NCBI GenBank assembly: GCA_019459485.1
Contig: JAIBEZ010000028.1
Location: 1-64,000, forward strand
DNA from: Prolixibacteraceae bacterium
GTDB lineage: Bacteria; Bacteroidota; Bacteroidia; Bacteroidales; Prolixibacteraceae
Length of the DNA: 64,000 nt
Direction of reading: 5' to 3'
Under the pieces are notes generated by a model. The model saw only the letters and a list, made by a program, of their open reading frames with translations, ran no database searches and was not told the DNA's origin. The stretch's first letter is position 1; every line of letters starts with the position of its first letter. This document shows, piece by piece, positions 7,756 to 16,080 of this stretch. The translations under genes were made by a program, and so were the position numbers.

Positions 7756-8808
7756 TTATTTATTAAGCGCTTCAAGGGTATTCACCAATAAAGCTTTTAC
7801 ATATTTTGGATTGTGTACACCCAAACTACGATCTTCTTCAATACCGAAATAGTTGAAAACTGCTTGTGCCTGAACCATCGGAACTGATTTCTTATCAGCT
7901 GGAGTGTATGTATCTACACCTTCAGCTGTTGTTTTCTTCATCGCTCCTAATTCCACAAGTTTGTCGCGAAGTTGAACGAGTTTGTCATGAGTATCTGATT
8001 GGATGCCGCCATAATTGTAATTGGTAATGTCGGTTCCTTCATGGCAGGAATTACATTTAGCTACACTGGGGATGTATGAGTGTCCACCTTGTTTGGCTGC
8101 GAATGTTGCCATGTGACAACCAACGCATGATCCGCCGGTCATGGTAAGGTGAGCGGAAGTTCCTTTGGTTGGATAGGCAACTGAACCTGGAATTTCAGCA
8201 AAACCATTTCCATAAACTAAATTTCCTTGTGGTCCGTGGTGTGGTCCGGTACGTACAGACAATGTGTAATTTTCTCCCGGTTTTTCTGTACCTGGTTCTG
8301 CAGTTCTTGATTGGTGGCAGGTTCCGCATAAATTACTTCCGCCTTTTAAATCCATTGTTCCATTGGCAGCAGCTGCAGGAACAACCGGAGCATTTATTCT
8401 AAGAGCATAATCAACGCCTTCAAAAGTTTTGTGAATTCCGTGACAGGTTGAACATTCCCATGCACTTGGATTGGTTATGGCCAAATCGTTAATGCCTAAC
8501 TCCACATAACCTACAAATCCTTCATGTGAATGACATCTGGCGCATCCGGCGCGGCCTCCGGCATATTCAACTGCAATTGCTCCCGAACTGTGTGCCGACA
8601 TTGCAAACTCAGCTGCTTTTTGAGCCATATTTGTACCTGAGTGGCAAGCCAAACAAGTTACACTGCCCGTAGCTCCATCAGTTCCATTGGTTCCGTCGGT
8701 TCCATTATCACCGGCAGGCCCCATTGGACCTTCTTTAACACATGAGGGAGCTGTAAACATGATTACAGATGCAAGAAGCGCAAGCTGGATAAAGTTTTTA
8801 AGTTTCAT
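7756..8808 (-). CDS. Hexahaem c-type cytochrome lipoprotein with collagen-like linker
   Basis: 350 residues. A lipoprotein signal (TAPSC) is followed by a short Gly-X-Y stretch (GPMGPAGDNGTDGTNGTDGATG) and then six haem motifs: CLACH, CARCH, CSTCH, CGTCH, CVGCH and CNSCH. The Gly-rich linker would hold the haem domain away from the membrane. The C-terminal third has no haem and ends in helices. It is the first gene of the cytochrome run and probably the outermost electron carrier. A perfect FNR-type palindrome lies about 155 bp upstream of its start. No substrate site was recognised, so a pure electron-transfer role and a reductase role are both possible. Confidence 0.8.
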   Translation of the reverse strand: MKLKNFIQLALLASVIMFTAPSCVKEGPMGPAGDNGTDGTNGTDGATGSVTCLACHSGTNMAQKAAEFAMSAHSSGAIAVEYAGGRAGCARCHSHEGFVGYVELGINDLAITNPSAWECSTCHGIHKTFEGVDYALRINAPVVPAAAANGTMDLKGGSNLCGTCHQSRTAEPGTEKPGENYTLSVRTGPHHGPQGNLVYGNGFAEIPGSVAYPTKGTSAHLTMTGGSCVGCHMATFAAKQGGHSYIPSVAKCNSCHEGTDITNYNYGGIQSDTHDKLVQLRDKLVELGAMKKTTAEGVDTYTPADKKSVPMVQAQAVFNYFGIEEDRSLGVHNPKYVKALLVNTLEALNK

Positions 8809-8963
8809 AAAATAAGTATGTTAAGGTTACTATTGTTGATAACTCTCTGTGAAGCTCCTTTGGTGGTTTTTCACGTTGCTAAAATAGAAACCTTACTTCA
8901 TTATTTTAAGTTTGAGTCATTGATGTTTACAAGGAAAAGTGATGATTAATGACAGTGCATGAA

Positions 8964-8977
8964 TTGATATATATCAA
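8964..8977. promoter_or_regulatory. Perfect FNR/CRP-type operator TTGAT-N4-ATCAA
   Basis: The 14-mer TTGATATATATCAA matches the classical FNR consensus at all ten specified positions. It lies between the Crp/Fnr-family gene and the start of the multihaem operon. It is about 156 bp upstream of the operon's first ATG, so activation would imply a long leader. The function is inferred from sequence and neighbours. Confidence 0.65.
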
Positions 8978-8997
8978 TAATGGAATTTTGAAATAAA

Positions 8998-9723
8998 TCA
9001 GCCCTTTCTACTTATCAGGTTAAGAGCCTCTTCATCTAAAATGTGGATAGTAGTGCCTTCAACAGAAATAATTCCGGCCAGTTTGAATTCTTTCAGAATG
9101 CGGATAAAACTTTCCATGGTCATGCTGGTCATGTCAGCCAGTTCCTGCCGCGAAAGCCGGGTGTCGAAAGGATTTGTCTGGAAGATTTTATTTTTTAAAT
9201 AAAGTAATAAATCGGATACCCTTCCGGGCATATACTTTTGGGTAATTCCTACCAGATTGTTCAACATCTCCATGTTTTGCCGGTTGTTCAGCTTTAAAAG
9301 TTCAAAAGCAAATTGGCTGTTTCTTGAAACCAGTTCGTATATTTTGTCCGAATCAATAAAACAACAATCAACAGCAGTTACCGCCTGAATAGTGAAATGC
9401 CTGATTTCGTCAATAAAAAGTCCTCCACCGGTTAGTATGGAATGGCTTGCGACCAGTCGTAGTATCAATTTTTTGTCTCCGTTGCCTTCGGCTAAAATTT
9501 TTGCCAATCCGCGTTTTACACATACCACATGGCTTGCCGATGTGTTTTGCTTTAATATGGTTTCTCCGGCCTTAAAGTGAATATGTCTTTTCTCTTTAAC
9601 CAATAGTTCCAATTCGTCGGTTGTCAGGCAGTTGAAAATGCTGTCTTCTCCATCGTCAAAACAACGGGAACAACAATTTTCTTTACATTTATCGCAAACT
9701 TCCTCTAATTTTCTTGATTCCAT
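8998..9723 (-). CDS. Crp/Fnr-family transcription regulator with N-terminal cysteine cluster
   Basis: 241 residues: an N-terminal tail, a cyclic-nucleotide-binding-like beta-roll (about 30-145), a long dimer helix and a C-terminal HTH with RLSRQELADMTSMTMESFIRILKEF as recognition region. The first 31 residues carry six cysteines (CDKCKENCC, SRCF and FNCL), reminiscent of the Fe-S ligands of FNR but spaced differently. The protein could therefore sense oxygen or redox. It lies upstream of the cytochrome operon on the same strand, with a perfect FNR-type palindrome in the gap, and is probably its regulator. The six cysteines are seen; the Fe-S cluster is inference. Confidence 0.85.
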   Translation of the reverse strand: MESRKLEEVCDKCKENCCSRCFDDGEDSIFNCLTTDELELLVKEKRHIHFKAGETILKQNTSASHVVCVKRGLAKILAEGNGDKKLILRLVASHSILTGGGLFIDEIRHFTIQAVTAVDCCFIDSDKIYELVSRNSQFAFELLKLNNRQNMEMLNNLVGITQKYMPGRVSDLLLYLKNKIFQTNPFDTRLSRQELADMTSMTMESFIRILKEFKLAGIISVEGTTIHILDEEALNLISRKG

Positions 9724-10052
9724 AATTCTGATATAATCGATACTCAGACTAATTTATGCTGTGTCTTCATTCCTGAAAAAGCAAAAAACAATGTTTTTTT
9801 AAGGCGCCTCAAGATACTTAATCTATTTATAAATACAAATGAATATATAGATATGAAGACTATTTTGTTGGGAGCATAAAATTAGAAAAGATTTAGAAAA
9901 TAAAATACCTCAAGCTCCTTTTATTTTATTACCTGAATAGTTATTCTGAAATTTTAAATAAATTCAGCTTACAGGACAGCAAAGGATACAAAACATGTCA
10001 ACAATGGTTTATTTTGTATTACTATTCAGGAACTTCAAAAAAGCTATATACA
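9724..10052. other. Intergenic region between divergent genes
   Basis: This 329-bp AT-rich gap separates the Crp/Fnr gene from the sugar operon and must hold both promoters. A GGCGCCTC element and several A/T tracts are present. I see no RNA gene, no perfect operator and no repeat shared with other gaps. Confidence 0.5.
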
Positions 10053-11285
10053 ATGAACAAACGATCCATTTTTGCAGCCTTTCCGGAAATGCCGGTTTTA
10101 TTGGCTGAAGCTAAAGGCAAATCAACAAATACGCTGCTGGTAAACGGGCATTTTCATACCCCGTTTTCATTCAGTGCATTTACCGAAATCGAGCAGGTAT
10201 TCAAAATGGCCGAAGCCGAAGGCGTTCAGGTACTTGGAATTAACGATTTTTACACCACCGATGGTTATTCCGAGTTTGCTGACCTTGCCGCGAAGTATAA
10301 AATATTTCCGCTGTTCAACATCGAGTTTATGTCGTTGCAGAAAGATCTTCAGGAAGCCAATGTGCGTGTGAATGATCCGGCCAACCCTGGACGTACTTAT
10401 ATGAGTGGAAAGGGTTTGAGTTTTCCTTTTAAAATCGGAAAACCGGAAAAGGCATTGCTTGAACAGGTTCAGCATGAAAGCAATGTTCAGACTGCCGAAA
10501 TGGTTGAAAAACTCAATGCATTTCTTGCTGAAATCAATGTTGGATTCAGCTTTACTTTTGACGAACTGAAAACCAGGTATGCCAAAAATATGTTGCGGGA
10601 ACGCCACATTGCAAAGGCTTTGCGCATTGCCATTGATGAAAAAATCAGCACTCCGGAAGAAAAGAAAGCATTTTATACGCTGGTTTTCTCCGGAAAGGAA
10701 CTCAAATCGAAATTAACAGACTTCACCGGAATCGAGAATGAAATTCGTGCCAACCTGTTGAAAACCGGAGGTCGGGCTTTTGTTCCTGAAGATCCGAAAG
10801 CGTTTCTAAGTCTGGATCAGGTTATTCAGGTCATTATCAGCGCTGGGGGAATTCCTTGCTATCCGGTATTGCTCGATGATGCAAAAGGGTTTTTTACCGA
10901 TTACGAAGGTAATTTCGTTAAGCTATACGAAACGCTTATCAGTAAAGGGATCTATAGCATCGAACTTATTCCGGGACGAAACACTTTTGCGGTTCTGAAA
11001 GACTTTGTGACTTTTTTCCGCTCAAAAAATTTCCTGATCACCTTCGGAACCGAGCACAACACTCCGCAACTCGATCCTGTAAAAGTTACATGCAGTGGCG
11101 GAGTTGAGCTGGACGAAGAACTGGAACGGATTGGATACGAAGGAGCCTGTATCATTGCAGCGCATCAATACCTGATTGCCAAAGGCGAAGAGGGTTTTCT
11201 GGATGCCGCTGGCATAGCCAAAACAAAAAAATACGCTGCATTTGTTGAATTGGGACAGGCGGTAATTAATCATTTTATAAAATAG
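10053..11285 (+). CDS. PHP-domain metal-dependent protein of a sugar-phosphate operon
   Basis: The start at MNKRSIFAAFPEMP (410 residues) is preferred to the track's upstream TTG. The N-terminal block VNGHFHTPFSFSAF has the HxH metal pair of PHP-domain phosphoesterases, followed by GINDFYTTDGYSEF and later FGTEHNTPQLDP, both plausible metal-ligand segments. It may hydrolyse a phosphate ester of a sugar or sugar acid. It is the first of four same-strand genes with an aldolase-SDR fusion, a sugar-phosphate dehydrogenase and a transaldolase-family aldolase. The substrate cannot be read from the sequence. Confidence 0.7.
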   Translation: MNKRSIFAAFPEMPVLLAEAKGKSTNTLLVNGHFHTPFSFSAFTEIEQVFKMAEAEGVQVLGINDFYTTDGYSEFADLAAKYKIFPLFNIEFMSLQKDLQEANVRVNDPANPGRTYMSGKGLSFPFKIGKPEKALLEQVQHESNVQTAEMVEKLNAFLAEINVGFSFTFDELKTRYAKNMLRERHIAKALRIAIDEKISTPEEKKAFYTLVFSGKELKSKLTDFTGIENEIRANLLKTGGRAFVPEDPKAFLSLDQVIQVIISAGGIPCYPVLLDDAKGFFTDYEGNFVKLYETLISKGIYSIELIPGRNTFAVLKDFVTFFRSKNFLITFGTEHNTPQLDPVKVTCSGGVELDEELERIGYEGACIIAAHQYLIAKGEEGFLDAAGIAKTKKYAAFVELGQAVINHFIK

Positions 11286-11289
11286 GATG

Positions 11290-11316
11290 GTAGAGACGCA
11301 CGATCATGCGTCTCTA
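11290..11316. repeat. Short palindromic repeat (GTAGAGACGCA hairpin)
   Basis: GTAGAGACGCA and TGCGTCTCTAC form an 11-bp perfect stem around CGATCA in the 47-bp gap between the PHP gene and the aldolase fusion. Sequences of this form are common dispersed palindromes in bacterial genomes. Without a T-run it is unlikely to be a terminator. Confidence 0.7.
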
Positions 11317-11332
11317 CGAAAAATAAAATATC

Positions 11333-13303
11333 ATGAAACGAGAAATTCAGGAATTAATCGAAGTGTCGCGATTTTACGGCAGCAAAAAAGATTTTGTAAT
11401 TGCCGGCGGTGGAAACACTTCGTATAAAGATGACGAACGAATATATGTAAAAGCCAGCGGCGTGAGCCTGGCGACCATCGACGAAAACGGTTTTGCCGTG
11501 CTCGACCGTAAATTAATGAAAACCATTTCAGAAAAAACATATTCGGACGACGTGATGGAGCGCGAAAACCAGATCAAACACGATTTGCTGAATGCACGTT
11601 TTAATCCTGAAAAGGGATTGCGTCCGTCGGTGGAAGCTTCGCTGCATGATTTGATAGCATTCCGTTTTGTGGTTCACACCCACAGCACCAAAGTTAACGG
11701 ACTGATGTGTGGAAAAGACGCTGAAAAACTGACCGCTGAATTATTTGGCGACGAAGTGGTTTACGTTCCGTACGTCGATCCGGGATATATTCTTTTTAAG
11801 GAAGTGGAAACCCGCATCACAGCCTACAAAACAAAAACCCGAAAAGAACCGCAAATCATTCTGCTTCAAAACCACGGAATCTTCGTTGCTGCCGATTCGG
11901 TAGCCGAAATTCATTCCATATACAATAAGGTAATAGCCAAACTTGATGCTTTTATTGGTGAACTTGCTGAAGTGGAAGCCCTTCCAATTGACCCGGCGAT
12001 TGTGAAAATAGTACCTGCCGTGCGGATGATGCTTTCAGGAAATGGCCTGAAAACGGTTAAAGTGATCAATAATTCGCTGATCAGCCGTTTCATTTCTTCG
12101 GAAAATGAATATCAAAAAATAGCATTGCCGTTTATTCCTGATGGAATTGTGTATTGCAATTCGTCGTTCATTTATGCCGAATTTACGGGCGATACAGAAG
12201 CTTTGCTGAATGATCTTTCCCGCAAAATTCAGGATTACAACCAAACACAATCCAAAGCTCCGAAAATCATTTTCATCAAGGGAATTGGTTGTTTGCTGGC
12301 AAGTGATCATGCTCAGGGTGTTGCAACGCTCGAAGAGGTGATCATGGATACCTGCATGGTGAGCATGTATTCCGAAAAATTTGGCGGCCAAAGTCCGATG
12401 ACCGCCGAACAGGTTCGGTTTATCGATACCTGGGAAGTGGAACAATACCGCAGTGCGGTGGCAATGGGCGCAACAGGCGGTCGTGCCGACAAACGCATTG
12501 CGATTGTTACCGGCGGAGCCCAGGGATTTGGCGCCGGAATCGTTGAAAACCTGATGGAAAACGGTGCCAATGTGGTGATTGCCGATCTCAACGAAGAAAA
12601 AGGACTTGAATTTGCGGCTTCGCTGAACAGCGGCAAAGGGAAAAACAAAGCTTATTTTGTGAAAGCTGATGTGTCGAATGCTGTCTCGGTTGAAAGTCTT
12701 GTATTTCAAACGGTTTGCGAATTTGGCGGGCTGGATGTATTCATCAGCAATGCAGGTATTTTACGCGCCGGCGGACTGGACGAAATGACTCCTGAAACTT
12801 TCGAACTGATGACCAAAGTGAACTATTCAGCCTATTTCATTTGTGCCAAATATGCATCGGCAGTATTGAAACTTCAGAATAAATATAAACCCGACCATTT
12901 TACGGATATTATCCAGATCAATTCAAAATCGGGATTGAAAGGCAGTAATCGCAACTTTGCATATGCCGGTGGTAAGTTTGGCGGGATTGGCCTCACCCAG
13001 TCGTTCGCGCTGGAACTGATGCCATCTAAAATAAAAGTGAATTCGGTATGTCCGGGGAATTTCTTCGACGGGCCGCTTTGGGCCGATCCTGAAAACGGTT
13101 TGTTTGTGCAGTATTTGCGTGCCGGAAAAGTTCCCGGAGCCAAAACTCTTGACGATGTGAAACGTTTTTATGAAGCACAGGTTCCGGCAGGGCGTGGCTG
13201 TACTCCGTTGGATGTGATGCGTGCGGTGTATTACATCATCGAACAGGAATACGAAACCGGACAGGCAGTGCCGGTCACCGGCGGGCAAAATATGTTGAAC
13301 TAG
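11333..13303 (+). CDS. Bifunctional class II aldolase / short-chain dehydrogenase
   Basis: 656 residues. The N-terminal half (about 1-230) is a class II aldolase/adducin domain with the phosphate-binding-like GGGNTSYK and the zinc motif FVVHTHS near residue 113, plus a second histidine in LLQNHGIF. The C-terminal domain (from about 383) is a Rossmann SDR with TGGAQGFG near residue 390, NAG, and the catalytic YAGGK near 542. Such fusions cleave a ketose 1-phosphate and reduce or oxidise the aldehyde product, as in rhamnose breakdown, but this layout lacks rhamnose kinase or isomerase. The substrate is therefore open. Confidence 0.85.
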   Translation: MKREIQELIEVSRFYGSKKDFVIAGGGNTSYKDDERIYVKASGVSLATIDENGFAVLDRKLMKTISEKTYSDDVMERENQIKHDLLNARFNPEKGLRPSVEASLHDLIAFRFVVHTHSTKVNGLMCGKDAEKLTAELFGDEVVYVPYVDPGYILFKEVETRITAYKTKTRKEPQIILLQNHGIFVAADSVAEIHSIYNKVIAKLDAFIGELAEVEALPIDPAIVKIVPAVRMMLSGNGLKTVKVINNSLISRFISSENEYQKIALPFIPDGIVYCNSSFIYAEFTGDTEALLNDLSRKIQDYNQTQSKAPKIIFIKGIGCLLASDHAQGVATLEEVIMDTCMVSMYSEKFGGQSPMTAEQVRFIDTWEVEQYRSAVAMGATGGRADKRIAIVTGGAQGFGAGIVENLMENGANVVIADLNEEKGLEFAASLNSGKGKNKAYFVKADVSNAVSVESLVFQTVCEFGGLDVFISNAGILRAGGLDEMTPETFELMTKVNYSAYFICAKYASAVLKLQNKYKPDHFTDIIQINSKSGLKGSNRNFAYAGGKFGGIGLTQSFALELMPSKIKVNSVCPGNFFDGPLWADPENGLFVQYLRAGKVPGAKTLDDVKRFYEAQVPAGRGCTPLDVMRAVYYIIEQEYETGQAVPVTGGQNMLN

Positions 13304-13307
13304 AGAA

Positions 13308-13344
13308 GCCCGAGCCTCCCCCGATCCCTCCGAAGGAGGGGAGA
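13308..13344. repeat. CCCTCC(GAAG)GGAGGG intergenic repeat fragment
   Basis: CCGATCCCTCCGAAGGAGGGG follows the stop of the aldolase fusion. It belongs with the CCCTCCCCTTCGGGGAGGG insert found inside the next gene. It forms a short stem and has no T-run. Confidence 0.6.
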
Positions 13345-13374
13345 ACGGAAAGATCACTTGTATATTTTCATTTA

Positions 13375-13492
13375 GTGTTAACTTAATGATCTTTTTACGC
13401 AGCGTCATGCCGAACTTGTTTCGGCATCCCTTATATGTGGGACCCCGAAATAAATTCGGGGTGACTGGGATCCGACAAAATCGAGTTAACAC
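13375..13492. repeat. Composite palindromic intergenic repeat, copy A
   Basis: A unit of about 118 bp is bounded by GTGTTAAC and GTTAACAC and contains two internal hairpins (ATGCCGAACTTGTTTCGGCAT and CCCCGAAATAAATTCGGGG). Copy B lies after the next gene. The ORF-track peptides across both (such as NLFRGP and CRNKFGMT) come from the repeat and not from a gene. Confidence 0.8.
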
Positions 13493-13533
13493 AATAGTAG
13501 TTTTTGATATGGAATTTTATAAATATAAAAGTT

Positions 13534-14856
13534 ATGAGCAATAATATTATTAATATCGGTTCCCAGAACCCTCCCCTTCGGGGAGGGCAGGGAGGGGCTA
13601 TCACCCGCGCAGTTCGGTTTTACGGAAAAGAAGATTTGAGACTCGAAGAGTTTGAACTTCCGGCAATAAAAAGTGACGAGATTCTGGCCAAAGTGGTTTC
13701 AGACAGTATTTGCATGTCGAGTTACAAAGCAGCCAAGCAGGCTACCGACCACAAGCGCATTCCGCAGGATGTGGCCGAAAACCCGATCATCATCGGTCAT
13801 GAGTTTAGTGGAGAACTGGTTGAAATTGGAGCCGACTGGCAGCACAAATTCAAGGCCGGACAGAAATTCTCCATTCAGCCAGCCATTTATTACAACGACG
13901 GACCTGTTGGCGTGTTGAGCGCTCCGGGTTATTCATACCAGTACATTGGTGGCGATGCGACTTATGTGATTATTCCAAAAGATGTATTGGTTCAGGATTG
14001 TTTGCTGGCCTACGATGGACCGGGCTATTATCCTGCATCGCTGGCAGAGCCGCTTTCGTGCGTGATTGGCGCCATGCACGCCAACTATCACACCACTCCG
14101 GGTTCATACATTCACAACATGGAAATTGTGGCCGATGGCAAAATGGCAATCCTTGCAGGCGTTGGCCCGATGGGACTGGCAGCCATCAACTATGTGATTC
14201 GCCGTGCCGACCGCAAACCAAAACTTTGTGTGGTCACCGATATCGATCAGACCCGCCTCGACCGCGCCGCTTCGATTTACACAGTTGCCGAGGCTGCGAA
14301 ACGTGGCATCGAACTGATTTACCTGAATACAAAAATTGAAGATCCGGTTGCTGAATTGAAACGACTTTCAGGAGATACCGGATACGACGATGTATTCGTA
14401 TTTGCACCTGTTGCGCCGGTTATCGAGCAGGGTGATGCAATCCTGGCTTTCGATGGCTGCCTGAACTTTTTTGCGGGCCCGTCTGATCCAAATTTGAGCG
14501 CCAAAATGAATTTCTACAATGTTCATTATGCCTACACGCACATTGTCGGCACTTCAGGCGGAAATACCGATGACATGAAGGAAGCCTTGGACGTGATGAC
14601 TGCCGGTCTCGATCCTGCCGGACTGGTTACACACATTGGCGGACTGAATGCAGTGATTGAAACAACATTGCACCTTCCTGAAATTCCCGGAGGAAAGAAA
14701 CTGATTTATACGCACCTCGAAATGCCATTGACAGCCATTTCTGATTTTCAGGAAAAAGGAAAAACCGATCCATTGTTTGCGAAACTGGCCGAAATATGCG
14801 ACCGCCATCAGGGATTGTGGTCGGTGGAAGCAGAAGAATATTTGCTTGCGAATTAA
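13534..14856 (+). CDS. Zinc-type medium-chain dehydrogenase, L-sorbose-1-phosphate reductase-like
   Basis: 440 residues from the ATG of MSNNIINIG. Conserved blocks are AVRFYGKEDLRLEEFELP, ENPIIIGHEFSGE with the MDR Gly-His-Glu, and the Rossmann region ILAGVGPMGLAAI (about 210-225). The overall layout resembles SorE-type L-sorbose-1-phosphate reductases, which interconvert a ketose phosphate and a polyol phosphate with NAD(P)H. It lies between an aldolase-SDR fusion and a transaldolase-type aldolase, consistent with a ketose- or polyol-phosphate route. Residues about 12-23 (NPPLRGGQGGAI) are encoded by an inserted GC-rich repeat that keeps the frame. Confidence 0.8.
   Translation: MSNNIINIGSQNPPLRGGQGGAITRAVRFYGKEDLRLEEFELPAIKSDEILAKVVSDSICMSSYKAAKQATDHKRIPQDVAENPIIIGHEFSGELVEIGADWQHKFKAGQKFSIQPAIYYNDGPVGVLSAPGYSYQYIGGDATYVIIPKDVLVQDCLLAYDGPGYYPASLAEPLSCVIGAMHANYHTTPGSYIHNMEIVADGKMAILAGVGPMGLAAINYVIRRADRKPKLCVVTDIDQTRLDRAASIYTVAEAAKRGIELIYLNTKIEDPVAELKRLSGDTGYDDVFVFAPVAPVIEQGDAILAFDGCLNFFAGPSDPNLSAKMNFYNVHYAYTHIVGTSGGNTDDMKEALDVMTAGLDPAGLVTHIGGLNAVIETTLHLPEIPGGKKLIYTHLEMPLTAISDFQEKGKTDPLFAKLAEICDRHQGLWSVEAEEYLLAN
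13567..13599. repeat. GC-rich repeat inserted in frame into the dehydrogenase gene
   Basis: AACCCTCCCCTTCGGGGAGGG and its GCAGGGAGGGG tail form a hairpin of the same kind as the intergenic element at 13308. It lies inside the 5' coding region and is translated as NPPLRGGQGGA before the conserved domain begins. Confidence 0.8.
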
Positions 14857-14860
14857 TATT

Positions 14861-14982
14861 GTGTTAATGATCTTATGACGCAGCGTCATGCCGTTCCGAG
14901 ACCTCGGGATCGGCATCCCTTCGATGATGGGATCCCGAAACAAGTTCGGGATGAATGGGACTCGACAAAATCGAGTTAACAA
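14861..14982. repeat. Composite palindromic intergenic repeat, copy B
   Basis: Same architecture as copy A: GTGTTAATGATCTT at the left, CAGCGTCATGCCG with a pairing CGGCATCCCTT, a GGGATCCCGAAACAAGTTCGGGATGA hairpin segment, and GACAAAATCGAGTTAAC at the right. The inner hairpin loop differs, as expected if stems are under selection or are copied as units. Confidence 0.8.
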
Positions 14983-15078
14983 AACAGGTAAGAAATAAGG
15001 AATACCAAAGTTTTCGTTCCTTATTTCTTATTTCTGGTTTCTTATTCGTTATTTTTACCTTTTTTTAATATTTAGATT

Positions 15079-15744
15079 ATGATATACATGGCAGACACAG
15101 CCGACCTGGACGAACTCAGGGCGCTGTACTCATTTTTCCCTTTGGAGGGAGTAACAACCAATCCAACAATTCTGAGTCATGCCGGTAACCGTCTTTCTGT
15201 TGCCATCGAAGGTATTCAGGAATTGGTTGGCACTGGAATGGTTCACGTACAAATGATTTCGGCTGAATCGGACGACATGGTTCGTGAGGCTAAAAAGTAC
15301 CGAAGCTATTTCGATTTCGGTGATAATTTTTATGCCAAAATACCGGTTACCGCCAATGGTTACAGGGCAATGCGCATACTGAAAGATGCCGGGATAAATG
15401 TTACGGCTACCGCAATTTTTACCCAGCAGCAGGCTTTGGTGGCCATGAAAGCAGGCGCCGATTTCGTTGCTCCGTATGTCAGCCGCCTCGATAATATTTC
15501 ATCCCACGGAATTGAAGTGGTGGAAAACATCGTCCAGAATATTTTTGAATACGGACTGCATGGCAAAGTGCTTGCTGCAAGTTTTAAAACAGTTGACCAG
15601 ATTTACCGAACCAGTATGGCGGGAGCACATTCTGCAACTATTAGTCCCGAATTGCTTTACCAGCTCATCAAACATCCGATGACCGATATCGGGGTGAAAC
15701 AATTCGAAATTGACGCCGAAGGTTTGTACGACATTGAGTTTTAA
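15079..15744 (+). CDS. Transaldolase / fructose-6-phosphate aldolase-family protein
   Basis: 221 residues, the length of the short TalC/FSA group. Conserved features are DTADLDEL at the N-terminus, GVTTNPTIL, the Schiff-base lysine in FYAKIPVT (near residue 86), TATAIFTQQQAL and the ISPELLYQLIKHP end. It cleaves or forms a ketose phosphate with dihydroxyacetone, or transfers a three-carbon unit. It is the last gene of the sugar operon, after copy B of the intergenic repeat. FSA and true transaldolase activity cannot be separated from sequence alone. Confidence 0.85.
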   Translation: MIYMADTADLDELRALYSFFPLEGVTTNPTILSHAGNRLSVAIEGIQELVGTGMVHVQMISAESDDMVREAKKYRSYFDFGDNFYAKIPVTANGYRAMRILKDAGINVTATAIFTQQQALVAMKAGADFVAPYVSRLDNISSHGIEVVENIVQNIFEYGLHGKVLAASFKTVDQIYRTSMAGAHSATISPELLYQLIKHPMTDIGVKQFEIDAEGLYDIEF

Positions 15745-16014
15745 AGGTGAAAGTCATCGGATCAATTTTTCGAATTGAAACTATTCTGTTCAGAAGATGA
15801 AGAGCTTTTTTCAGAAGCCTGATCCGATGACGGAAAAGTTGAGTTCAGTAAATTATCCGATGAAGGTAATGACAAAGCCGTGGGCATGTATAAGGTAGAT
15901 AAGGTTGTGATCTGGGGGCTATTACCAAGTTACTAAGGTGAAAATAAAAAAGTAAGGTTCTAAAAAATTATTGTTGACTTGCTTTGCATTGTCCACAAGA
16001 ATGTCAGTTGATTC

Positions 16015-16058
16015 AAAGCCGTTTTGCAGTATCCATATCACTGCAAAACGGCTTTTTT
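16015..16058 (+). terminator. Rho-independent terminator of the sugar operon
   Basis: AAAGCCGTTTTGCAG pairs with CTGCAAAACGGCTTT, a 15-bp perfect stem followed by a T-run, 270 bp after the last sugar-operon gene. Confidence 0.85.
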
Positions 16059-16080
16059 CAGGAAATAAAATAATATGAAT

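Noticed and set aside
12923-14982. Minus-strand ORFs with NLFRGP and NLFRDP peptides
   Set aside because: Both lie across the composite palindromic repeats and reverse strands of strong genes; the peptides come from the repeat.
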